In this document: positions 1 through 8,187 of the stretch, piece after piece
Position numbering within the stretch: the stretch's first letter is position 1
Layout: every line of letters begins with the position of its first letter
DNA from: Dendrophyllia cribrosa
Taxonomy: Eukaryota; Cnidaria; Anthozoa; Scleractinia; Dendrophylliidae
Assembly (NCBI GenBank): GCA_024195265.1
Contig: JAJLRJ010000005.1
Location: forward strand, 48,153,394 to 48,217,393
Reading direction: 5' to 3'
DNA length: 64,000 nt
Notes under the pieces: model-generated
Told to the model about the DNA's origin: nothing
Database searches by the model: none
The model's input: only the letters and a program-made list of their open reading frames with translations
Position numbers and translations under genes: made by a program

Positions 1-2
1 AC

Positions 3-490
3 TACATCGTTTTATTCTGCCCCACATTTGTCAAGAACAAGACATACGATGGCTTCGTGGACCGCGATCCGCACATCTTCGTGATTACCTGCCAACAGCA
101 TGAGATCGAAGACTGGTTGAAGCTGGCGAGCTTCTTTTTCACATGCACCAACACTTTATTCATTCTCGATGACTGCGCCGCCTCCAAAGATGTCAAAGCC
201 GCACGAGCCAGCTGGTCAATCTGGGGTTCAGTGCAAGGCATGACGGCATATCCGTGTGGGTCTTGACCCAGCAGATCACCAGCATAGCTAAGCCATATCG
301 TGATAACATTGCAGCGATCGTGCTCTTTTACACGCCCTCCAGCAAGACAACTAAGGCCATCTTCGAAGACTATGCCGGTGAGCTCTCCCATGAAGAGTAC
401 AAAGAGCTTATTGCAAGGCTCAAATCCCGCAAGTTCTCCCACCTGGTTTTCTCTCTGAGGCACCCGTATGGAATTGAGTACAAGGTTTAA
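3..490 (+). pseudogene. FtsK/A32-like genome-packaging ATPase, C-terminal part, frameshifted
   Basis: The gene runs in from beyond the left edge, so the Walker A loop is outside the window. Walker B is visible as a hydrophobic strand ending in ILDD, encoded near 150-175. It is followed by the sensor-type WVLTQQ segment (about 260-285) and a conserved tail around FYTPS and IFEDYAGEL. In Polintons and nucleocytoplasmic large DNA viruses this ATPase pumps the genome into the capsid. The reading frame changes near 198-203: the upstream frame stops at 266, and the family-like sequence continues in another frame to the stop at 488-490. A single missing base would explain this, either a real mutation or an assembly indel. 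Family assignment is strong; functionality is not expected. Confidence 0.85.
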
Positions 491-533
491 ACACAGTACA
501 CAAACATACAGCCACACAAATATATACAGTACA

Positions 534-547
534 CATATATATATACC
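534..547 (+). promoter_or_regulatory. Polinton intergenic motif 1 (CATATATATATACC)
   Basis: The motif abuts the ATG at 548 with no spacer. A second, shorter TATATACAG copy lies just upstream at about 521-529. The same motif recurs before the other genes of the element. Confidence 0.6.
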
Positions 548-826
548 ATGGCTATGAATGCGCCAACCAGTCTACACAAGCTCACTGTGCTTTCACAGCT
601 TTTGGATGAATTGCACAAACACACACTTGATGCGCAAAACAAAATTATCAAAGCCGCTGGTGAGGAAGATCTGCGTCTCATGCTTCTCAACAGATATCCA
701 TTGCGGTTGAATTCTATGCCAGACACCATGGCGGGGCTTATACGAGAGCTTGAAACCTTTTGCCCGACATCAAGAGAATTATTGAAAAATAAAAACACAT
801 ATATATACCCTGATGATGGCAGCTGA
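548..826 (+). CDS. Small Polinton protein, unknown function (92 aa)
   Basis: A 92-residue protein that I do not recognise. It starts at the ATG directly behind the CATATATATATACC motif. The N-terminal two thirds looks helical (leucine-rich, charged, LLDELHKH region), and there is no membrane segment. The last 14 bases overlap the start of the next gene at 813. Its place between the packaging ATPase and the small membrane proteins fits a virion or assembly role, but nothing in the sequence shows one. Confidence 0.6.
   Translation: MAMNAPTSLHKLTVLSQLLDELHKHTLDAQNKIIKAAGEEDLRLMLLNRYPLRLNSMPDTMAGLIRELETFCPTSRELLKNKNTYIYPDDGS
798..810 (+). promoter_or_regulatory. Polinton intergenic motif 2 (CATATATATACCC)
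   Basis: It ends 2 nt before the ATG at 813, lies inside the tail of the preceding reading frame, and follows an A-rich AAAATAAAAA stretch at 786-795. Confidence 0.6.
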
Positions 827-1403
827 AGACCAGGTCGACTTGAAGGAAGTAATGCAGATGCTGGAGGCCACCCCTGATACCGCACCTCCAACAGGGATAG
901 TTGGTGACAATGGCATTCCTGCCAAACGTGAGACGCTGGCAATCCTTGTTTCAACTGGCAAGGCCAAAGAAGCTATCGGCCTGCAGCTCACACACGATCA
1001 TGTCAAGCGGTTGTCAGACAAGGACGTTGAGAAATACTGCAAAAGGTACGAGGCCTACGTCGGCAACAAGACAACCGAATCCCTAGTTGATTCCGCCATC
1101 AAGCTCGTGTCCAAAGGCGTTGGCCTGGTGATCCCGATTGAGGATGTTAAGAAGTTTCAGCAAGAACTCAAGAACGGCTACATCATCAACCAGGAGCTGT
1201 CAAATCTTGCTGGGGGTCTTGCCATGCGATGTGGGCGATTGCTGGCGCTTGCCAATGCTGCTCTCATCACAACAAAACACATCAAGTTTGAACGAGAGCC
1301 TGAACCCCAACCCACACATCCAACCAGAGACAGTGAAGGCTATCCACTTGAGGGCTTTGATGAAGTTGGGCTGGGACCTGGGGTGACCTCTCAGGAACCT
1401 TGA
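813..1403 (+). CDS. Polinton protein of unknown function with hydrophobic core segment (196 aa)
   Basis: A 196-aa protein with no recognised domain. Residues 1-30 are acidic and Pro/Thr-containing. Residues 40-125 look helical, with charged and amphipathic stretches. A small-residue hydrophobic segment rich in Gly, Ala and Leu lies at about 131-152 and could insert in a membrane or pack in a virion. The tail (160-196) is rich in Pro, Glu and Gly and probably disordered. Two Met codons (813 and 816) are possible starts; the first is closest to the motif. The position suggests a structural or minor virion protein, but this is inference only. Confidence 0.6.
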   Translation: MMAAEDQVDLKEVMQMLEATPDTAPPTGIVGDNGIPAKRETLAILVSTGKAKEAIGLQLTHDHVKRLSDKDVEKYCKRYEAYVGNKTTESLVDSAIKLVSKGVGLVIPIEDVKKFQQELKNGYIINQELSNLAGGLAMRCGRLLALANAALITTKHIKFEREPEPQPTHPTRDSEGYPLEGFDEVGLGPGVTSQEP

Positions 1404-1470
1404 AGGAACCTGGCTGGAACCTGACAGCAACCTGTCAGCACACTTATCACATCTTATAAAAATAAAAAAT

Positions 1471-1483
1471 CATATAAATACCC
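1471..1483 (+). promoter_or_regulatory. Polinton intergenic motif 3 (CATATAAATACCC)
   Basis: It ends 3 nt before the ATG at 1487. An AAAAATAAAAAAT stretch immediately upstream could serve as the poly(A) signal of the preceding gene. Confidence 0.6.
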
Positions 1484-1486
1484 ACT

Positions 1487-1975
1487 ATGGCCACACCACT
1501 CGAGACGACCCCTGAAGAAACTCCAACTCCAACTCCAACTCCAACACCTGCACGTGTTACCTCTGAGGCCCCGAAAACAAAGCCCGCAACAGAAAAGAAC
1601 CCCGGCCGTGTTGCTTCTGGTAAAAGGCTAGCAGAACGCAACCGCCTGGCCCGTGAAGCAAAGAAAAAGGCCGAAGCGCAAAAGCCTGCACCATCAACAA
1701 GCGGCACAACAAGTGACACAACAAGTGGTGCAACAAGTGACACAACAAGTGACAGCAACAGCAACTCAATCTCTTATATTCTGGGGTTCGGAGGGTTGGC
1801 TGTCTCTCTTGCTGGTGTTTATTACCAACGCGAAGCCATAATGCAAAGGCTTGGACGTAAATCTAACACACCAGCAACACCAGCAAACACACCGGCAAAC
1901 ACACCACCAGCAACACCCGCTGCACCACCCCCATCTCGAATTCCGGTAAGACAAGGAATTAAAAAAATGGAATAA
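1487..1975 (+). CDS. Polinton single-pass membrane protein with low-complexity arms (162 aa)
   Basis: Layout: a Thr/Pro repeat (residues 9-22), a basic block around GRVASGKRLAERNRLAR (40-60), a Thr/Ser/Gly repeat (70-95), one hydrophobic span (about 94-113), then a Pro/Ala/Thr/Asn tail. The basic GKRLAxxNR-type block is a recurring theme in Polinton small proteins as I remember them; that memory is the only family evidence. The arms are encoded by short tandem repeats (CCAACT, ACAACAAGTG, CACCAGCAA), which explains the low complexity. Probably a virion membrane or core protein, but no function can be assigned. Confidence 0.6.
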   Translation: MATPLETTPEETPTPTPTPTPARVTSEAPKTKPATEKNPGRVASGKRLAERNRLAREAKKKAEAQKPAPSTSGTTSDTTSGATSDTTSDSNSNSISYILGFGGLAVSLAGVYYQREAIMQRLGRKSNTPATPANTPANTPPATPAAPPPSRIPVRQGIKKME

Positions 1976-1987
1976 AAAATCAAAAAT

Positions 1988-1998
1988 CATATATACTG
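1988..1998 (+). promoter_or_regulatory. Polinton intergenic motif 4 (CATATATACTG)
   Basis: It ends 3 nt before the ATG at 2002. AATAAA at 1971-1976 overlaps the stop of the preceding gene. Confidence 0.6.
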
Positions 1999-2001
1999 CA
2001 C

Positions 2002-2414
2002 ATGAATCTTTTACAGGCTTTGGTGAATGCTGCTGCAGTCGGAGGTGCGCTTTTTTATTGACTGAATTAAACGTGAAAGCCTTTGAAGCAGTTTACTTCT
2101 TGTTAAGGAACGGGCGCGTTGAGCCCGAGCCTGAGGCCGAGGCCGAGCCTGAGTCCGAGCCTGAGTCCGAGCCTGAGGACCTAGAGGCCCGATGGGCTCG
2201 AGAGTACAAGGCCGATGCCCGAGAGGCCGAGGCCAGAGCCCAAGAGGCCGAGGCCCGAGTCCTCTATGACACGGCCCGAGAGTTCGAGGCTCTAACCCTC
2301 TATAAAGAGGCCCAAGTCCGCTATAACGAGGTCCGAGTCCTCTATGACAAGGCCAGAGTCCTCTATGACGAGGCCCGAGTCCTCCATGACGAGGGCCTAA
2401 AGGGCGTGGCTTGA
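2002..2414 (+). pseudogene. Polinton acidic heptad-repeat (coiled-coil) protein, frame broken near the N-terminus
   Basis: The ATG placed correctly behind the intergenic motif is at 2002. It opens a hydrophobic N-terminus (LLQALVNAAAVGGALFY) that hits a stop at 2059-2061. The downstream frame is open from about 2058 to 2414 but has no ATG in a sensible place. The switch falls at a run of six T (2051-2056), so one inserted or lost T explains it. The downstream part has Glu/Pro-rich and Glu/Ala-rich stretches, then at least five heptads of the type ARVLYDE encoded by a 21-bp minisatellite. Such perfect heptads predict a coiled coil or spike-like helix. No homologue is recognised. Confidence 0.55.
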
Positions 2415-2466
2415 GATTGAACGAGACGATAAAGGCACAAGAGGTTCTGTCAGAAAAATAAAAAAC

Positions 2467-2480
2467 CATATGTATACTGC
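2467..2480 (+). promoter_or_regulatory. Polinton intergenic motif 5 (CATATGTATACTGC)
   Basis: It lies 9 nt before the ATG at 2490 and directly behind an AAAAATAAAAAAC stretch (2455-2466). Confidence 0.6.
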
Positions 2481-2489
2481 ACACAAACC

Positions 2490-2711
2490 ATGTCTGACAA
2501 CAAGCTTGTGAAGTCTATCCCCGAAGCCGCAACAATCACTGGCCTTGTCGCTGGTATTGGTTGGATTGGGAAAAAGACCATCAAAGAAAACTTCACTGCC
2601 GACCCCAGTGCAAGCTTTATGAACTTAGTCAAGTTCACAACCGTCATGGCTGGCAGCATCGCGCTGAAGAAATATCTCGAGGACCAGAAAATCCTCCCAG
2701 ACAACATGTAA
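2490..2711 (+). CDS. Small Polinton membrane protein, unknown (73 aa)
   Basis: A 73-residue protein. One short Gly/Ile-rich hydrophobic span lies at about residues 13-27 and a second at about 47-58, with charged ends. It is too short for an enzyme. Size and position match the tiny membrane proteins found between ATPase and integrase in other animal Polintons, but I cannot name it. The start is set by the motif 9 nt upstream. It ends 26 nt before the next start. Confidence 0.55.
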   Translation: MSDNKLVKSIPEAATITGLVAGIGWIGKKTIKENFTADPSASFMNLVKFTTVMAGSIALKKYLEDQKILPDNM

Positions 2712-2715
2712 AAAA

Positions 2716-2730
2716 CATATGTATACACAC
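2716..2730 (+). promoter_or_regulatory. Polinton intergenic motif 6 (CATATGTATACACAC)
   Basis: It sits in the 26-nt gap between two genes, behind the stop codon and a run of A, and ends 7 nt before the ATG at 2738. Confidence 0.6.
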
Positions 2731-2737
2731 GACCACA

Positions 2738-3178
2738 ATGGCCTCGATTGCAATAATGGCCCTTGGCGCTGTTCTCAATGCGGCTGCTTTCACAGGCGGC
2801 AATTATCTCGCGAAATATCTGTCTGGTGATAACGGAAAGGCAGCAATGGATGAGAAAATCCGACATGACAAAGCCCTTGAACAATACCAAGCTGCTTACG
2901 CCAAATATCGTCAGAAGGACCGCACCAAGCTCCTCGACTGGATTGCAGCCAACGATCGGATTAAACACCAAGCTAGCAAAAACTTTCAAACCACCGACCA
3001 AGCCCTGGTCTTGTATAACCAGATGCACAAATCACAACCAGATAAACAAATCAAAGACTACAAAGAGTCTCAGTTCTCGGACTTCTACAAACCCAGCCCA
3101 CAACAGCAGAATGGTGAACTTGTGTTCATTGGAGGCACCCTGCTTGCGGGTGGGTATGCGGCTTATCGCTTTCTTTAA
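2738..3178 (+). CDS. Conserved Polinton two-span membrane protein (146 aa)
   Basis: Start chosen at 2738, the first ATG behind the intergenic motif; the frame is open further upstream, but that would run through the preceding gene. Hydrophobic N-terminus at residues 4-22 (ALGAVLNAAAFTGGNY), a charged helical middle (40-115), a DFYKPS...NGEL block (about 115-128) and a C-terminal hydrophobic span (128-144). From memory, this N-terminal ALNA/GGNY pattern and DFYxPSxxQxNGEL tail are shared by hypothetical proteins of cnidarian Polintons. That makes it a conserved member of the element, but its role is unknown. Confidence 0.65.
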   Translation: MASIAIMALGAVLNAAAFTGGNYLAKYLSGDNGKAAMDEKIRHDKALEQYQAAYAKYRQKDRTKLLDWIAANDRIKHQASKNFQTTDQALVLYNQMHKSQPDKQIKDYKESQFSDFYKPSPQQQNGELVFIGGTLLAGGYAAYRFL

Positions 3179-3183
3179 ACAAA

Positions 3184-3194
3184 CATATATACCC
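3184..3194 (+). promoter_or_regulatory. Polinton intergenic motif 7 (CATATATACCC)
   Basis: It ends 3 nt before the integrase ATG at 3198, only 5 nt behind the preceding stop codon. Confidence 0.6.
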
Positions 3195-3197
3195 TCT

Positions 3198-4188
3198 ATG
3201 GAGGCGAAACTCTCAAAGATCTATTACAGTCCCAAAGGGTATTGGAAAGGTCTTGCCGCTGTGAAAAAGCTAGCTGCAGCAGCTAAGGTCTCTGATGATG
3301 TCGCAAAGAAATGGCTGGTCAAACAAGCCCTTTTGGCAAGTTTACCTCCCGGCGCCACGCCATATCCCTCGGCCCAAGTTTGATGTCTCATTACCCAATG
3401 CAGTGCATCAAGCAGATCTTCTCTTCCTGCCCCACGACAAACTTCCTCGTGGGAGAAAGGTTAACAAATACGCATTAACCCTTGTTGATGTGGCTAGCCG
3501 TTACAAAGCAGCAGAGCCCTTAACTTCGAAAGAGTCTGAAGAAGTAGCTAAAGCGTTTGCGCGGATTTACAGACGCGGGCCTTTGAAATGGCCTCAACTC
3601 TTGCAAGTTGACCCTGGGAAAGAGTTTATGGGGGCTGTGACTAAGGCCATGGAAAACAACAAAACGACCATTCGTCGCGGGCGGGTTGATATCCACAGAG
3701 ACCAAGCAATTGTGGAGAGATTCAATCGCACCCTGGCTGAAAGACTGTTTGGTTATCAGTATGCCGTTGAAATGAATATGCCCTCTGGCCGTTCGACTGC
3801 TTGGGTGAAAAGGCTGCCAGAGGTTGTCTCGGCCTTGAACAATGAAGTAACAAGACTCACTGGCAAGAAGCCTGCGAAAGCGATCAAAGAGAAAGCAATA
3901 TCTTCCAAGCCCGCGACACCATATGCTAGGCCTGTTGGGGTGAATGAGAAGAAGCTCCCTCCCCGGGTGAGTGTGAGATATCTTTATTACCCCGGTGAGC
4001 TTGAGGGTGGTGGTAGGCGGGCAACTGATCCGATCTGGTCTTTGAAGGTCTATAACGTTGAGAGAGTTGTTACCAAGCCAAATGAGCCAGTGGTGTATTA
4101 CCTTTACGATGGGCCCAAGAGAGGGTTTGTTCGTGAGGAGTTGATGGTTGTGCCCCCGGGCACTCAGTTACCACCAGCTGGGCTGTAG
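3198..4188 (+). pseudogene. int: Retrovirus-like (rve/DDE) integrase of the Polinton, one frameshift
   Basis: The integrase joins the element ends to host DNA and makes the 6-bp target duplication. The N-terminal stretch (YYSPKGYWKGLAAVKKLA) is typical for Polinton integrases. The catalytic core shows the three acidic residues in context: ADLLFLP (Asp near 3415), LQVDPGKEFMG (Asp near 3610) and AIVERFNRTL (Glu near 3716). A C-terminal SH3-like module follows (PGELEGG...ATDPIWSLKVY to the RGFVREEL block). The first frame (from 3198) leaves the conserved sequence at a run of four T at 3331-3334 and stops at 3383; the rest continues in the next frame to 4188. This is a single extra base. The stop lies 6 nt from the convergent polymerase stop. 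Confidence 0.88.
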
Positions 4189-4194
4189 CGCGGG

Positions 4195-7100
4195 TTAGTG
4201 TATGTCTTTGTGTCCGTATGCCAGCGTGTGAACACCATCATCCTTGATCCAGCGCTTGGAGTCAAAGGGTGACAGTGTTGTCTTATTGAGATGCTCGCCA
4301 AATATCTGATGGTCTTTGCTTCGAAGCCTGTCCATCCCGTGCTTGAAGGATTGCCTGCTGAAGAGCGCATCCTTGTAATTTTGGTGGATGATCTCTTTCT
4401 TTGTGACAACCTTGGCGGTTCCCTTTGCTTTCTTGATGTCCAGCTTAGCTTTGATTTCTTTGCCATCCTTGTCCTTCTTCTTAACACACCTTCTATCGTC
4501 TTTCAAGATACTGTACATTTTCGAGCGAAGGCAGATTACCTCTGAGATGGGCACACCCTCACACTCATCCTTCATCTTGCCGATGACCTTCTTGTTTCCT
4601 TGACTGTGCAAGGGATGGTCATTGGGATAGTCGCTCGTGTCATAACGCCAGAGACTGCGCCTCATGTCTTTGTAGATGTCCTCCGTCTTGATCTCGAGTA
4701 GGAGAGAGTCTGTGTCGGTGTAGAGTAGCTCACACCGTGCGCCGTACTTGTACTTCAGGTGCTGGTAGTAGAACCTGTACATCAAGGTTTTGGAGAGATC
4801 GAGGATGCACATACCCGTGTATACTGGCCTGTTCATCAGGATGCTGTCTTTATGCATCTGGATGCCGGCCAGGCTGTCACTAAAGACCGTTGCTCTTGCA
4901 AAAAGTGGGCTGGATAGGAGCTTCCGGAGTTTTATCTCCTCATTGGCTCGTACGAGCTTGACAACGGTTCGGTTTCTGAGGTTCTCCATTGTCTTACCGA
5001 AGACGGAGTTGTTCATCAGCTTGAAGAAGTCCTTCTCAAACTGTGTCTTGGCCTGCTTCCTGAGCTCGGTGTTCAAGGTGATGTATGGTTCCATCCAATC
5101 CTTCTGGTCGAAGGAGAGAACGTTATGCACCCTCTTCAGTTTCATACCGAGCTCGAGATAGAGCTGGAGATTGCGGTAGTGGAGGACATAATTCGTTTTG
5201 TCCCTCAGGGTGAGGAGTAGCTTTTTAGTTCTGTCCTTCCCTAGATTCAGCTCTCTTGCAAGGGCTAATTGGTAGGGCGACATCCACTCTTCTGGGACCT
5301 CTGTGCTCTCTGGGGCGAGAGGATAAGAGTTGTGCTCGTCATGCAACTCCTCTGGGTACTCCAGGTCCACCTCCAGAATGCATCCTCTCTTTCTGTCTGG
5401 CTGCAAGCTCATAATTTGTTTTTCAGTGGGCATAACGCGCGCCCATGAGAAATTGCCAACTGGGAGAGGCTGGCTCATGGCCCAACCATAGAGGTTGTTT
5501 GCGTCGAGGTAGTGAATGTAAGTGGTCTCTTCCTCTGGATTGTAGTCTTGCAGATATGGATTGTTTGCCTTGCAGTGGCGCTTCATCTCTGTTGATATGC
5601 CGCCCCGCATTCCCTTCTCGATGAAGAGATACATGTTGTAGTCGGTGAGAAGTTCGAGCTGGATTCCCGTGTGTTTGAGTAGCGCGTCCCAACTCAGACC
5701 AGGACTTGTGTAGTAGTGCGCAGGGTCAAGACCGTAGTGCTTGAGACATGTCTTTCGGAAGTTCTCAAACACATCCGCGAGGAGAACTGTGTCTGTTGCA
5801 AGATAGAGATCGTGGTACTGCCCGAGATTCTCGCATTTGAATGCTTCCCAGACTTGCCTGGCATGCTCGTAGTCTCTATCGTCTATACCAGACTTTGTGA
5901 GCTTGCTGTAGAAAGCCTCTTTAGGCGGGAGAGATGTCTCGTTGAATCTCTCGAAGGAGTCCATGTACTCATAGGGATAGACGCCCTTGCGGAGTAATAG
6001 GCCTCTTTTGGCTTGGTTAGTTATAAGCCGCTTTGTGATATCGAAGTCCTCTGGCTTGTTGGAGCCTACAAGGTTGTCTAGGCTAGAGCACATGAACTGC
6101 AAGCTGTCAATGAACCTGAGTCTGCCAAGAGAGAATGAGATGTATTCTCCATATTGTTTGGGATACATCTCAGATTGGGTGTGCCCTCGATCTCGGCGAT
6201 GTGCTGCATCAGATGGTGAGCGTCGTAGCCTTTCAGATTATGAAAGACAACCGGAATGATTGTTTTCTTTGGGTCGATGCGGAAGTAACTCCGGTTACAC
6301 ACATTGTGGGCTGCGCCGCGATACTTACCAGTTATGTGGCAGTGATCTCTGACAGCGTCTCTGAATTGTGGGCGTAAAAGAGGCTGGCCACATTCAATGC
6401 AGTCACTGTTATCTTCAGCATCGTCTGGTTTAGGCTGCCTCTTAGCCCACTTACCGTCATCTGGTTTGTAGCGATTGTAGAGTTCGAAAAAGCAAAGTAT
6501 TCGGCTACCAGGATATTTTGTGTGCCTGTGAGCCTTACCGATGTATTCGCCCGTGTCTGGGTGAAAGAAATCAGCCTCATCGCGTTGGTTGTACTTGACA
6601 AGGTCCTTCTTGCAGATGTGACAAATGGTTGCGGTGTAGAAGTCATGCCGGTCTTGTCCTGTCATTTGCAGCGGCACCTCCTGCTTAAGTGATTCCCTTA
6701 ACTCGAGTTCAGTTTCAACAAGAGCATCAAGAAACCTTTGCACACAGTCTTCACCACGGTAAAGGAAGTCTTTCACCATCTCTCCATCAGATCGCACGGC
6801 TATGAAGGAGAAGCCACAGGGCTTGTGGATCTCTGTCTGTGTTGTGCTGCTTTTACCGGGTGCTGGTATACATACGTCAACCTTCTCGATGATGCTCTCG
6901 CTGTCAGCGTAGATGACAAACGGCGCCTTCATCTGCCTCTGGTAGTTTGTGAACTGCAGAGTGTTTTTACCTTTCTCAGGCATATCGATTGGGCGAGAGG
7001 CAGCTCCTATGCATAGAGTGCGGTGTTTCTCGAGGACTCTTTCCGATGTGTAGCCCTGCAAGCACCTAGTGCAGAAGTGCAAACGGTGGCCAATGCATTG

Positions 7101-7968
7101 TTGTTGGCTATAAAGAAGCCTGCTTAGGCTCTTTATGTAGCAGTAGTGAAACTTCGTATTGCCAGTGTGGTTATCAGTCTTTGTGATGAGCATGAGGTTG
7201 ACACTTGGTATGTCAGGGGCATCCATCTCGCTCACATGATAGATCACTACCTTACTGCCATCCCAGCCTAGAACGTTGATTGCAATGTCGTTCTGCTTCT
7301 CGATCTTTGGAATCTCATGCAATCTCATTCCGTGTTGGAAAGGAGATGTCTGTGAAGTTGAAGACATCTTCTCGAGGATATTGGCTTGGCCTGTCAGAGT
7401 TTGCAATGGCAGGGAAGAATGCTGCTTTCAAAGCCCACTTAATACAAGCATCATCTCTGTTTTTGACGTTTATGATTGCTTGCTTTGCCTTGAGTTTTGG
7501 TGGGAGAGGGATATATGAACCGCCTCTTATTGGATTGTTTCTAGAGAAGTCTAGAAAGACAGTTCTGATACCGTCGAAGACCCATCCTGAACCTCTTTCT
7601 GTCCAGCCAGCGACTTTCTCTCTAAGTTGGTCTATTCTAGCCCTAAGTTTTATTTTTACTTCTTTGCGATTGAAAACGTTTTGGATGGTTGGGTTGCCAT
7701 CTCCTCCTACGTAACATTGTTCCCTCACTTCACCCTCGTCTGTCTGCTTCTTAATGTCTAGTAAGACTGTGTATTGAAACTTCAAAGGTCCAAGTTCGTA
7801 GGATTGCTCTTCTATGACGTCGAGCATATTGTCAAGGACTTCATTGTGAAACAGAAGAAGATCCTTTCTACCAAGATCAGGTGGAACATTCATTCGGTAA
7901 CTGGCAAGCCATCCGTGGTTGCCAACATGTGCTCTATTGAAGTTGGGTGCAACGTTTGCCATTGCCAT
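4195..7968 (-). pseudogene. pPolB: Protein-primed family B DNA polymerase (pPolB) of the Polinton, two frameshifts
   Basis: About 1250 codons in three overlapping frame segments: 7968 to about 7325, then to about 6165, then to 4195. This polymerase copies the element using a terminal protein as primer. Exonuclease motifs: YADSE (about 6905-6920), HNLKGYDAH (about 6200-6245) and YxxxxxATD (about 5790-5820). Polymerase motifs: DANNLYG (motif A, about 5485-5510), NNSVFGK (motif B, about 4985-5010) and YTDTDS (motif C, about 4710-4727). Between N-terminus and exonuclease lie Cys pairs and an RDHCHITGKYRGAAH block resembling an endonuclease VII (HNH-like) zinc fold. Frame changes occur near 7320-7330 and 6160-6172. 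All catalytic motifs remain intact, so inactivation looks recent or is an assembly artefact. Confidence 0.9.
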
Positions 7969-7975
7969 GTGGGTT

Positions 7976-7985
7976 GGTATATACG
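7976..7985 (-). promoter_or_regulatory. Polinton motif 8 in front of the polymerase (CGTATATACC)
   Basis: On the minus strand the TATATACC core ends 7 nt before the polymerase ATG (7968). It is the same motif as before the rightward genes, here facing inward from the right end of the element. Confidence 0.55.
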
Positions 7986-8065
7986 GGGTTTACGTTTCTT
8001 CAATTGGTTATACCAGATCAGTTTGGGTTGTGCTGCCGTGGTGGGCCCGTGGATAACCGGATTGC

Positions 8066-8187
8066 AGTAGTTAGTACAGTGCTAACCCGGGGTAACCACG
8101 ACATATTAAAATAAGGGATCCGAGCCAGCGAGGACCCCTTATTTTAATATGTCGTGGTGAGCCCGGGTTAGCACTGTACTAACTACT
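8066..8187. repeat. 52-bp-arm palindrome at the right end of the Polinton
   Basis: Left arm 8066-8117 and right arm 8136-8187 pair over 52 bp with only two mismatches around an 18-nt loop. Each arm starts AGTAGTTAGTACAGTGC when read inward from its outer end, so both ends carry the AG/CT dinucleotide typical for Polinton termini. A partial, diverged extra copy of the GTGGTGRGCCCG part of the arm lies at about 8034-8058. It looks like a terminal hairpin or two head-to-head end copies; the left terminus needed for comparison is outside the window. Confidence 0.75.

Larger units (their letters stand above)
1..8187. mobile_element. Polinton/Maverick-type element, right-hand part
   Basis: In order, the stretch carries the C-terminal part of an FtsK/A32-type packaging ATPase, six small proteins, a retrovirus-like integrase and, convergent to it, a protein-primed family B DNA polymerase. 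That gene set defines Polintons/Mavericks and the related adintoviruses. Capsid and protease genes and the left terminus must lie left of base 1. I place the right end at 8187 because a long inverted repeat stops there and has the AG...CT end dinucleotides known for Polinton termini. By eye the segment is richer in G+C than the flank. Breaks of one nucleotide occur in the ATPase, the heptad-repeat protein, the integrase and twice in the polymerase, so this copy is not autonomous as assembled. Confidence 0.9.

Noticed and set aside
2..517. Minus-strand open frame opposite the ATPase (also 487-954, 1447-1764, 2011-2484 and 2450-3028)
   Set aside because: They are shadows of the plus-strand Polinton genes; no motif, and no CATATA-type start signal.
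1..8187. Free virus or contaminant contig
   Set aside because: The element is joined directly to animal-type sequence with spliced host genes on the same window, so it is integrated.
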